From JAGGYK01 sp034716155 (lineage in GTDB: Bacteria > Desulfobacterota > Desulfomonilia > UBA1062), in the NCBI GenBank assembly GCA_034716155.1, contig JAYEFR010000133.1:1-14982 (forward strand): DNA of 14,982 nt. The letters are read 5' to 3'. Both the position numbers and the translations under genes were made by a program. The notes beneath the pieces were generated by a model. The model saw only the letters and a list, made by a program, of their open reading frames with translations, had not been told where the DNA came from and ran no database searches. Shown here one piece after another: positions 1-5,705 of the stretch (its first letter is position 1; every line of letters starts with the position of its first letter).

Positions 1-750
1 GCCTGGCCTCACTGGCCAAGGCCGGATGAGGTCGCGCACAGGTCTTATAGATTTTTTAAAAAAATGATGTCCAGATATGGAGACAAAATATGCCTCTTCG
101 GGCAGGCATCTGCCTACGGTATACAGGAGTCTTTGCTGTGGACCCTGGGGTTTGAGAGAATGCCTGTATGGATCAGGAGGGAAAAGGATCTTATCCAGCG
201 CTTTATTGATTTAGCTGAGGAGCTTTCCATGAAGACTGCCATGGCAATGATCGATGCAGGGGTTAAGGTTATACTGCAATCCGATGACTTCGCCTTTAAG
301 ACCGGGCCTCTTATGAATCCGAAGCTTATCGATAAACTCTTTGGCCCGCCCTACATGCGGATCATAAAGGCGGTTCATGATAGGGGGGCTAAGTATATAC
401 TACATTCCTGCGGTGATAATACCCTGCTCTTCGATACATTTATAAAATGGGGTGTGGACGGCCTTCATGCCTACGAAAATACCTCTGATGTGGACATCTT
501 CAACGAGAAAAAGATCCATGGCAATCAGACCGCTATTATAGGTGGAGTGGGTATTGATTATCTCCTTACAGAACATTCACAGGATGAAGAAGTGGTAGAG
601 CAGGTAAAGACATTGATCAGGGGTTTAGGCCCGGGGGGGAGATATATTGTCGCTCCTGCCCACAGCATAAGCTCTATCCCAGCTCACAAGATGACAGTGA
701 TGATTGATGCGGTACATAAATATGGAAAATACCCGCTAACCATTCAGTAA
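1..750 (+). CDS. URO-D superfamily protein, MtaA/CmuA-like methyltransferase (5' truncated)
   Basis: The reading frame is open from the first base of the window, so the true start lies upstream. 249 codons are visible, ending at TAA. The fold family is uroporphyrinogen decarboxylase-like. The sequence resembles the MtaA/CmuA/MtbA branch, which moves methyl groups between corrinoid proteins and thiols, more than haem-pathway HemE. Visible marks are the strand ending in LHSCGD near 410-421, where the His-x-Cys pair matches the zinc-ligand position of MtaA-type enzymes, a GGVGIDYLL strand near 540-563, and a GPGGRYIVAPAHS segment near 628-666 typical of the C-terminal barrel. Family: fairly sure. 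Whether it acts on methanol, methylamine, aromatic ethers or another substrate cannot be told, because the N-terminal part and any corrinoid-protein neighbour are outside the window. Confidence 0.8.
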   Translation, partial: AWPHWPRPDEVAHRSYRFFKKMMSRYGDKICLFGQASAYGIQESLLWTLGFERMPVWIRREKDLIQRFIDLAEELSMKTAMAMIDAGVKVILQSDDFAFKTGPLMNPKLIDKLFGPPYMRIIKAVHDRGAKYILHSCGDNTLLFDTFIKWGVDGLHAYENTSDVDIFNEKKIHGNQTAIIGGVGIDYLLTEHSQDEEVVEQVKTLIRGLGPGGRYIVAPAHSISSIPAHKMTVMIDAVHKYGKYPLTIQ

Positions 751-928
751 GGCGGGTTAAAACCACAGTGTTTTATATGAAAACAGGGGTCAGGGATCAG
801 AGGTCGGTTTTCAGGGATGGATATTCTCCCATCCCAGACATGTTTTCATCTTTGGTTGTGTCCGAAAAGGCTATGTGGATTTATATGAAAATAGGCAAAA
901 AGTTTTGTAGGGGTCTTTTGCCCTCATC

Positions 929-949
929 GGCCCGTTCGGGGAATGGGCC
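929..949. other. GC-rich hairpin without T-tract
   Basis: The arms GGCCCGTTC and GAATGGGCC pair with one G.T wobble around a GGG loop. It sits between two convergent genes, where a terminator would be expected, but no run of T follows on either strand. It could be an atypical bidirectional terminator, an mRNA 3'-end stabiliser, or part of the adjoining repeat. Confidence 0.45.
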
Positions 950-952
950 CTA

Positions 953-1003
953 CTTGTAATTAATGGGATTGCCACGTCGGCCTAAAAACCTCCTCGCAAT
1001 GAC
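953..1003. repeat. Dispersed palindromic repeat, copy A
   Basis: This copy begins with CTTGTAATTAATGGGATTGC (953-972), identical over 20 bases to 12804-12823, and ends with CTCGCAATGAC, shared with the copies at 12804-12859 and 10054-10123. The CATTGCGAGGAG...GAAGCAATC type of repeat is familiar from intergenic regions of many anaerobe genomes (general knowledge). The middle, GCCACGTCGGCC, differs from the other copies. Confidence 0.75.
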
Positions 1004-1049
1004 ATGCTCAATGACTTTTTGCAAAACCATCAAAGATAGCAACCTGTAC

Positions 1050-1754
1050 TTATTCTTTTGCAGATATCAGCTTTGGCCTGAAATCCAGATAATCTGCAGA
1101 TACAAACTCATATCTTGTGCTACCTATTGTCCTGTTAAAACCAGAATAGTCTAGATCTCCTAGATGCATATGCCCGAAGACCCATATATCGCATCCGTAT
1201 TCACCTGCCACCTCCACTGCTCTACCTGCCCTGCCATCCAGTGATATAGGAGGAAAGTGTGTCATAATAATCCTCTTATGAATTTGCTTAGGCAATGCAC
1301 TCAAAGAGATTCCAAGCCTATTTAACTCTCTGTCAAATATCTTCTTATCATTACTGGATGCCCCTTCAAGGTTAAGATCAGGGTCTATCCAGAGCCTTGT
1401 GCCGGCTATACCAATATCCTCGTAGACAAAGGCGGTATTTTGCATGGGTATAATATCCGGTGGTAGGAATTCTCTCAATTTCTTCAGACTTGCCCACCAG
1501 TAATCATGATTTCCTCTTATGATCAGCTTTTTACCAGGCAGACTACCGAGAAATTCTATATCGGTCTTGGCCTCCTCAAAATTTATGGCCCATGATATAT
1601 CTCCTGGGACCAGTACCAGGTCAGTCTCGTTTACAACTTTGTCCCAGGACTCCTTAAGCCTCTTTGTATGGTCTTCCCAATGAGGCCCAAACATGTCCAT
1701 GGTCTTGTCTATACCTATCCCCAGGTGAAGATCAGCTATGGCAAAGATATTCAT
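1050..1754 (-). CDS. Calcineurin-like metallophosphoesterase (COG1768-like)
   Basis: A 234-residue protein with the metallophosphatase motifs in order: DLH at 8-10, GDISW at 51-55, GNHDYWW at 81-87, TH at 165-166 and GHMH at 194-197. These supply the ligands for a two-metal centre. The start is placed at the ATG at 1752-1754. A frame opening 39 bases upstream would lie inside ribF and add only a Lys/Arg-rich leader before the first motif. The chosen ATG is 2 nt after the ribF stop, which suggests translational coupling. The full motif set and the opening MNIFAIADLHLG match a predicted cytosolic phosphohydrolase family of unknown substrate. Its coupling to flavin cofactor synthesis raises the possibility of nucleotide clean-up, but that is inference. 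There is no signal peptide. Confidence 0.88.
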   Translation of the reverse strand: MNIFAIADLHLGIGIDKTMDMFGPHWEDHTKRLKESWDKVVNETDLVLVPGDISWAINFEEAKTDIEFLGSLPGKKLIIRGNHDYWWASLKKLREFLPPDIIPMQNTAFVYEDIGIAGTRLWIDPDLNLEGASSNDKKIFDRELNRLGISLSALPKQIHKRIIMTHFPPISLDGRAGRAVEVAGEYGCDIWVFGHMHLGDLDYSGFNRTIGSTRYEFVSADYLDFRPKLISAKE

Positions 1755-1756
1755 CT

Positions 1757-2686
1757 CTAATCTTTTCTTAATATCTCTTTTGCCCTTATACAATCAGCCT
1801 CTATCTGCTTTATAAGGGAACTACTGTCAGGAAATTTCACCTCGGCCCGTAACCTGTCAATAAACTCGATAGTGATATGCTTTCCGTATATATCTTTATC
1901 CAGATCAAAGATATGGACCTCTATGGAAAGATCCCCATCTCCAAAGGTAGGGTTATCTCCTATATTTACCACGCTTGACATCTTTTGTCTTTCAATGTGT
2001 GTGTAGGCGGCATACACACCTTGAGCAGGGATTAATGTCTTAGATGGCCTTATGTTGGCAGTAGGATAACCCAGACTATAGCCCCTGGATTTTCCATGGA
2101 TGACCTCACCTGGAAGTCTGTATGGATATGCCATGAGTCTTCTTGCAAGACCCATATCACCTAGTTGTATAATATTTCTGATCCTGGAACTCGATACTAC
2201 GATGCCATCACATATCACCTCGTCTACCTTTTCCACAAAGAAGCCCAGATCTTTTGCCATGCGTCTCAATAACATGAAATTGCCTTTATCACCTTTACCA
2301 AACGAAAAATCATGACCGACAACTACCCCTTTTGCTCCGATCCTGTCTGCGATTATATTCCTTACAAAGGCCTCCGGGGGTGTATCTGCAAACTCCCGCG
2401 TAAAAGGGGTTATAATAAGCGTATCCATGCCCATGGCTTTAATTGCCTCTATCTTTTCTTCTAGTGTAAAGACCAGCTTTACATCATGATCATAAAGTAC
2501 AACAGAGGCGGGATGAGGATCGAATGTATACACTATTGATATGCCGCCAATACCGGACGCATGAGCCTTTACCCGTTTAAATATCTCCTGATGTCCCAAG
2601 TGACACCCATCAAAATTACCTATAGTAACCACAGGTCTAATAAACTTAGTGAGATTCAGCTTATCATTACCCCAGAATATCTCCAT
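1757..2686 (-). CDS. ribF: Bifunctional riboflavin kinase/FMN adenylyltransferase
   Basis: This 309-residue cytosolic enzyme makes FMN and then FAD from riboflavin. The N-terminal nucleotidyltransferase domain shows GNFDGCHLGH (23-32, the HxGH-type nucleotide-binding motif), FDPHP (55-59), GHDFSFGKGDKGN (124-136) and SSSRIR (165-170). The C-terminal flavokinase domain shows HGKSRGYSLGYPTANI (197-212) and NIGDNPTFG (241-249). The length is normal for RibF. The ATG at 2684-2686 is preceded by AAGGG about 8 nt upstream. A sigma70-like promoter (TTGAAA, 17 bp, TATACT) lies at 2726-2754 and overlaps the promoter of the divergent tRNA-Leu gene. The metallophosphoesterase gene follows after 2 nt. 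The identification is secure. Confidence 0.97.
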   Translation of the reverse strand: MEIFWGNDKLNLTKFIRPVVTIGNFDGCHLGHQEIFKRVKAHASGIGGISIVYTFDPHPASVVLYDHDVKLVFTLEEKIEAIKAMGMDTLIITPFTREFADTPPEAFVRNIIADRIGAKGVVVGHDFSFGKGDKGNFMLLRRMAKDLGFFVEKVDEVICDGIVVSSSRIRNIIQLGDMGLARRLMAYPYRLPGEVIHGKSRGYSLGYPTANIRPSKTLIPAQGVYAAYTHIERQKMSSVVNIGDNPTFGDGDLSIEVHIFDLDKDIYGKHITIEFIDRLRAEVKFPDSSSLIKQIEADCIRAKEILRKD

Positions 2687-2704
2687 ATGTATCCCTTCTC
2701 ATCC

Positions 2705-2733
2705 TTGACTTTTTTAAGGCACATAAGTATATG
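2705..2733 (+). promoter_or_regulatory. Promoter of tRNA-Leu
   Basis: TTGACT (2705-2710), a 17-bp spacer and TATATG (2728-2733). Transcription would start near 2740, about 26 nt before the mature tRNA 5' end. Confidence 0.65.
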
Positions 2734-2754
2734 GGAAAGATCACCAATTTTCAA
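2726..2754 (-). promoter_or_regulatory. Promoter of ribF
   Basis: Read on the - strand: TTGAAA (2754-2749), a 17-bp spacer and TATACT (2731-2726). The start would be near 2719, giving a leader of about 33 nt. Its -10 shares bases 2728-2731 with the -10 of the tRNA promoter on the other strand. Confidence 0.6.
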
Positions 2755-2765
2755 GACAAAGCAAG

Positions 2766-2852
2766 GCCGGGGTGGCGGAATTGGCAGACGCGCTAGGTTC
2801 AGGGTCTAGTAGGTGTACGCCTGTGCGGGTTCGAGTCCCGCTCCCGGCACCA
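2766..2852 (+). tRNA. tRNA-Leu (anticodon CAG)
   Basis: A class II tRNA of 87 nt including an encoded CCA (2850-2852). The acceptor stem GCCGGGG pairs with TCCCGGC (last pair G.T). The anticodon stem CTAGG/TCTAG encloses TTCAGGG, putting anticodon CAG at 2800-2802. A long variable arm follows, then the T arm GCGGG-TTCGAGT-CCCGC. The discriminator base is A73. All parts are intact. It is read by a promoter at 2705-2733 and ended by the terminator at 2865-2897. Confidence 0.97.
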
Positions 2853-2864
2853 TAGGAATTACCG

Positions 2865-2897
2865 AGGGTTAGCCAGAATCAGCTAACCCTTTTCTTT
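2865..2897 (+). terminator. Intrinsic terminator of tRNA-Leu
   Basis: A 9-bp perfect stem AGGGTTAGC/GCTAACCCT (2865-2873 and 2882-2890) with an 8-nt loop, followed by TTTCTTTATT on the + strand. The - strand side has no T-tract, so it works only for the tRNA transcript. It overlaps the stop codon of the small frame 2883-3041. Confidence 0.85.
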
Positions 2898-3041
2898 ATT
2901 ATTAGATGGTTCTTGGTCAACGTTTTGATCAACACTTGCGATAAAAACCTGCCACAGGCCTATGGCCTGGCGGGTATCATCTTCCAAGGCTTTTGCCAGG
3001 TATAATTGAGAAAAGGCCTCTTGATCCTTTTTCTTTGACAT
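2883..3041 (-). CDS. Possible small protein downstream of fic (52 aa)
   Basis: ATG at 3039-3041, stop TAG at 2883-2885, beginning 17 nt after the fic stop codon on the same strand. The product is charged and helical-looking, opening MSKKKDQEAFSQLYLAKALE and ending in a Lys/Asn-rich tail. An AGAG run sits somewhat far upstream as a weak ribosome site. Against it: bases 2947-2975 form a long imperfect hairpin of repeat type inside the frame, and the stop lies in the tRNA terminator. I do not recognise it. It may be a real fic partner or the chance reading of a repeat. Confidence 0.35.
   Translation of the reverse strand: MSKKKDQEAFSQLYLAKALEDDTRQAIGLWQVFIASVDQNVDQEPSNNKEKG
2947..2975. repeat. 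Imperfect hairpin repeat
   Basis: ACCTGCCACAGGCC and GGCCTGGCGGGT pair around a TAT loop, with a perfect inner CAGGCC/GGCCTG. The design is that of dispersed intergenic hairpin elements. No second copy was seen in this window. Confidence 0.5.
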
Positions 3042-3058
3042 ATTCTTAATACATCTCT

Positions 3059-4213
3059 TTATCTGTGAGAGTTTAGCAATTCTATCAACTTGGGGGCAAT
3101 AAAGAGTTTTTTCCTTTTTCTTTCTGAAACCTCACGAAGAATACCGACCTCAACGAGCCTCAAGACACCTGTCTTTACAGAATTAAACGGCATATCCCAT
3201 TTTTTACTTAGAGAGGAAACTGAAACCACAGGATTCATAAAAATTTCCTCAATCAATCTATAGGCGGATTCAGGGACCTTTTTTGTTTCTCCAAGTATCC
3301 TTTGATATTCATTGTGTAGTTCAAGAATTTTCTTGGCATCTGATAGAGCATTCTTGCATTGATTTGACACTCCCTGCAAAAAAAATCCAATCCAGCCCCT
3401 CCAATCTCCTCCCTGACTAACAGCAAGGAGCCTAGAATAATATTCATTCCTGAACTTATCAAAAAATGCTGATAAATAAAGGAGCGGTTGAGTTAAATAT
3501 CCCCTCTCACAAAGAAAGAACGCGATCAAAAGTCTTCCAATACGGCCATTACCATCAAGAAATGGGTGAATTGCCTCAAATTGATAGTGCATCAGGGCAC
3601 ACTGGATTAGAGGAGGCTCACCAGGATTTGAGTGGAGATATTTTTCCCAGTCACTTAGTGCCTGTTTCATCTCCTCCACTGGGGGTGGCACATAAGTGGC
3701 ATCATTGAGTGAACATCCCGGCGAACCTATCCAGTTTTGACTACGACGGATCTCTCCTGGAGTAGCATGTGCCCCACGTGCCCCTTCCATTAAAACCTCG
3801 TGAATCTCACGGATTAATCTTATAGAAATAGGCAAGTCTTTTAAACGGTCAATCCCGTATTCCATTGCCCTAACATAATTCTTCACTTCTCTAACATCAG
3901 GAACTTTAGGCGCCTCAGATTCCGCAGCCTCAAAGAAAAATAGGTCATTAAGAGAGGCCTGAGTTCCTTCAATCCGAGAGCTTGATACCGCCTCACGACG
4001 TATATATGGAGCGATTAAAAGATACGGATTAGGTAGCAGCCTTCCTGTCCCTGATAACTCACCCAACGATCTATCAGCCTCGGACAGCAATCGGATGAGT
4101 TTTTTATCATAATCAATAGGGGGTGGAAGCGGAGTAGGCATAAATGCCCAATATCCTTTCAGTGTCTTTATACACTTGCCTGATAATGAACTCTCAAAGT
4201 CTTTAGGATCCAA
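3059..4213 (-). CDS. fic: Fic family adenylyltransferase with C-terminal HTH-like region
   Basis: A 384-residue cytosolic protein. The catalytic Fic motif HPFLDGNGRIGR is complete at 216-227, with the His that activates the target hydroxyl and the Arg residues that bind phosphate. An N-terminal (S/T)xxxE(G/N) self-inhibitory motif reads SSRIEG at 78-83, which makes this a class II Fic protein whose Glu82 would block the ATP site. The first ~70 residues, with the PTPLPPP segment, are the usual Fic N-terminal domain. Residues ~325-375 look like a winged helix (SVSSLSKKWDMPFNSVKTGV). Start codon TTG at 4211-4213, supported by GAGG at 4224-4227, 10 nt away; no better start is near. The promoter at 4263-4291 overlaps three tandem dyads, so the HTH may bind them. 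Members of this family AMPylate protein targets; the target here is unknown. Confidence 0.93.
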   Translation of the reverse strand: MDPKDFESSLSGKCIKTLKGYWAFMPTPLPPPIDYDKKLIRLLSEADRSLGELSGTGRLLPNPYLLIAPYIRREAVSSSRIEGTQASLNDLFFFEAAESEAPKVPDVREVKNYVRAMEYGIDRLKDLPISIRLIREIHEVLMEGARGAHATPGEIRRSQNWIGSPGCSLNDATYVPPPVEEMKQALSDWEKYLHSNPGEPPLIQCALMHYQFEAIHPFLDGNGRIGRLLIAFFLCERGYLTQPLLYLSAFFDKFRNEYYSRLLAVSQGGDWRGWIGFFLQGVSNQCKNALSDAKKILELHNEYQRILGETKKVPESAYRLIEEIFMNPVVSVSSLSKKWDMPFNSVKTGVLRLVEVGILREVSERKRKKLFIAPKLIELLNSHR

Positions 4214-4235
4214 TATTTTTCAACCTCATTTGCAA

Positions 4236-4339
4236 ATCCTGCAATAACAAACCTTTTATTGCAGGATAAACTAAAATCCTGCAATAGTCAAACCCTTTAT
4301 TGAAACATCCTGCAATAACAACTCCCCTTATTAATGGAT
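4236..4339. repeat. Three tandem dyads upstream of fic (putative operators)
   Basis: Each unit is ATCCTGCAATAA, a spacer of 8-9 bp, then its complement TTATTGCAGGAT. Unit 1 (4236-4247/4256-4267) is perfect over 12+12 bases. Unit 2 (4276-4287/4297-4308) has one change in the left arm and three in the right. Unit 3 (4307-4318/4328-4339) has a perfect left arm and two changes in the right. Units 2 and 3 share two bases. The -10 of the fic promoter lies in unit 1 and the -35 in unit 2, as expected for a repressor operator. Confidence 0.8.
4263..4291 (-). promoter_or_regulatory. Promoter of fic
   Basis: Read on the - strand: TTGACT (4291-4286), a 17-bp spacer and TATCCT (4268-4263). The start is predicted near 4256, giving a leader of about 43 nt that carries the left arm of dyad unit 1 and the GAGG ribosome site. 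Confidence 0.6.
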
Positions 4340-4446
4340 AAAGGCAAGTATATGTAAATACGAAGTGTTTTGCTATCCTGTTTCATCATTACACCTCAAT
4401 AGTTGCCCCAGCATCATTTTAAAAGTCCAAAGGCTAATTGGGCTTC

Positions 4447-5109
4447 TTAACCTTCAAGCCATGCAATTAATTCATCTCTTGAAGACTGACTTAGAGGTGA
4501 AGAGATATCGAGAGTGGAGACAAATCCGGCATACCACTGGTCTTGAATCGGTATTATTCTTTCAATAATCTCGCTGTCTGTCATACCAAGCTTTTTAGAC
4601 AGCTCCACCTGTGACACAAACAGAGGCCTGTTTTTCAAGCCATATACAAAATAACTAAATGAAGTTATCCTCACGAGCTCTATGTTGTAGTCTCCGACCC
4701 TGCCCCTCCACACGACACCAATATCTTTCTTAGAATTTTTTACCCTGTCTTTAAGTGTATTGAATTCATCTCCTGAGATATCGAGACAGAAATCTACTAC
4801 CTCAGCCTTGGTCATGTTTACTGGGATCAGATTGATCTTCCTGTATGGCCTTACTATATAAAAAGGCCTTTCATAACCCTTCAAGATTTGCAAAGACGGC
4901 CTTTTCCCTATATTTAACAGGTGCCGGTTTATCTTTATACCGCGCATATCATCCCTGGGTGACTCCAGAAATTTGATAAATTCATGCCTGGTTTTGATGT
5001 CTTTATATGTAATAGGAATATATCCCCTGATGGATGCATACCACAGAGATAGTATTACAAAGAAACCAATAACAACTCCCAAAGATACGACTGATATTTT
5101 TTTACTCAT
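4447..5109 (-). CDS. Unrecognised single-pass membrane protein coupled to dciA
   Basis: About 220 residues. One hydrophobic segment near residues 7-25 (VVSLGVVIGFFVILSLWYA) acts as a membrane anchor or uncleaved signal. The remaining ~195 residues are soluble, with no Cys-rich or catalytic motif that I recognise. The gene begins in the stop codon of the upstream DciA-like gene: TGATG, with ATG at 5109-5107. A GTG one codon earlier (5112) is also possible. AAAGGATAAAGGG just upstream can serve as ribosome site. With the anchor at the N-terminus, the body probably faces the periplasm by the positive-inside rule (MSKK before the helix). The function is unknown. The coupling to a helicase-loader family gene is the only clue to its role. 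Confidence 0.75.
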   Translation of the reverse strand: MSKKISVVSLGVVIGFFVILSLWYASIRGYIPITYKDIKTRHEFIKFLESPRDDMRGIKINRHLLNIGKRPSLQILKGYERPFYIVRPYRKINLIPVNMTKAEVVDFCLDISGDEFNTLKDRVKNSKKDIGVVWRGRVGDYNIELVRITSFSYFVYGLKNRPLFVSQVELSKKLGMTDSEIIERIIPIQDQWYAGFVSTLDISSPLSQSSRDELIAWLEG

Positions 5110-5519
5110 CACCCTTTATCCTTTATCCGCATAAGTTTCTCAGCACACCGCCTTAACTCCTGGTCTTTTATCCTCGCAACCACTGCCGAATCTATATCAG
5201 GGGGAACAATCTTCTTTTTATGACGGACATATTTTTCTTTATTACCTTTCTTTAACATCCCGAATTTGGAATCTATCTTATCTATATGAATATCTGCATA
5301 TTCCTTTATCCTCGGGGTAATCTGAGGGGTAAGGAGGCCTACCTGTTGCACCCACATTGGAGAATCACATACAACATATAGCATCGTGCCTTTCACGCGC
5401 ACAGGCACACTATGCGATGCCAAAACATCACCGGCTATCTCCGACCATTTATCCCTAATCTTGATAACCAGTGCTATTGTTGGATTTATGTTGCCCAGAA
5501 TGGAACCAAATCTATGCAT
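5109..5519 (-). CDS. dciA: DciA/DUF721 family protein (predicted replicative helicase loader)
   Basis: 136 residues. The N-terminal ~90 match the DUF721/DciA pattern: an opening helix, KIRDKWSEIAGDVLASHSVPVRVKGTML..V, then VVCDSPMWVQQVGLL. DciA proteins load the replicative DnaB helicase in most bacteria that lack DnaC/DnaI-type loaders (established knowledge). The C-terminal ~45 residues are Lys-rich and variable, as is common in the family. The ATG at 5517-5519 has an in-frame TAA two codons upstream, which excludes an earlier start, and no Shine-Dalgarno sequence. A TTGACA-17-GATTAT promoter places transcription start at the A of the ATG, suggesting leaderless translation. The stop overlaps the next gene by one base (TGATG). 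Confidence 0.82.
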   Translation of the reverse strand: MHRFGSILGNINPTIALVIKIRDKWSEIAGDVLASHSVPVRVKGTMLYVVCDSPMWVQQVGLLTPQITPRIKEYADIHIDKIDSKFGMLKKGNKEKYVRHKKKIVPPDIDSAVVARIKDQELRRCAEKLMRIKDKG

Positions 5520-5525
5520 AATTTA

Positions 5526-5554
5526 ATAATCGACAACTAATAACCTAATGTCAA
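5526..5554 (-). promoter_or_regulatory. Promoter of dciA, predicted leaderless
   Basis: Read on the - strand: TTGACA (5554-5549, consensus), a 17-bp spacer and GATTAT (5531-5526). Six bases (TAAATT) then separate the -10 from the ATG, so position +1 is the A of the start codon. Confidence 0.55.
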
Positions 5555-5563
5555 ATGAATTTT

Positions 5564-5705
5564 GAGTTGAGAGTTGAGAAGTTAAGAGTTTAGAGTGAAC
5601 AGGTCAGGACAGAGGGATGACGTTGATTGCATCTTGGTATTAATAGATATTTTTTCTAACTCTTCAATCCTAAACTTCCTAACTCCTAAACTCTCAACTC
5701 CCTGA
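5564..5705. repeat. Imperfect long inverted repeat over the rluD stop codon
   Basis: The left arm at about 5564-5595 (starting GAGTTGAGAGTTGAGAAG) is complementary, with a few mismatches, to the right arm at about 5660-5705 (ending CTCTCAACTCCCTGACTC). The right arm contains the stop codon and last four codons (Glu-Ser-Gly-Ser) of the pseudouridine synthase gene. Between the arms lies a remnant of the 10017-10141 element. Confidence 0.65.
5617..5645. repeat. Solo end of MITE-like element
   Basis: The stretch from ATGAC to CTTGGTATTAAT aligns with the right end of the element at 10017-10141 (10119-10146) with a few changes, and CTTGGTATTAA is the exact complement of bases 10015-10025 of its left end. 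It is probably a decayed or partial copy. Confidence 0.45.

Larger units (their letters stand above)
751..1049. other. Convergent intergenic spacer with repeats and a hairpin
   Basis: This lies between the ends of the URO-D-like gene (+) and the metallophosphoesterase gene (-). Short frames here look spurious. It contains a purine-rich degenerate stretch at about 785-815 (GGGGTCAGGGATCAGAGGTC), a GC-rich hairpin at 929-949 (9-bp stem with one G.T, 3-nt loop) that has no T-tract on either side, and a copy of the dispersed palindromic repeat at 953-1003. No convincing intrinsic terminator was found. Confidence 0.6.

Noticed and set aside
929..949. Calling the hairpin an intrinsic terminator for the convergent genes.
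   Set aside because: The stem is good but neither strand has a T-tract after it, so it is listed only as a hairpin.
768..1154. Two 63-codon open frames on the + strand after the URO-D-like gene.
   Set aside because: They lie in repeat-rich DNA or run antisense into the metallophosphoesterase gene, with no ribosome site and no protein-like composition.
2561..2809. An 82-codon + strand frame running into the tRNA gene.
   Set aside because: It overlaps the ribF start antisense and ends inside an intact tRNA-Leu.
2766..3058. A tRNA-Leu attachment site for an integrated element carrying fic.
   Set aside because: No integrase gene and no repeat of the tRNA 3' end were found downstream, and the tRNA is followed at once by its own terminator.
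4236..4339. Reading the repeated ATCCTGCAATA units as replication iterons or a CRISPR remnant.
   Set aside because: The units are dyads, unevenly spaced (40 and 31 bases) and centred on a promoter, with no spacers of constant length, no cas genes and no replication initiator gene beside them.
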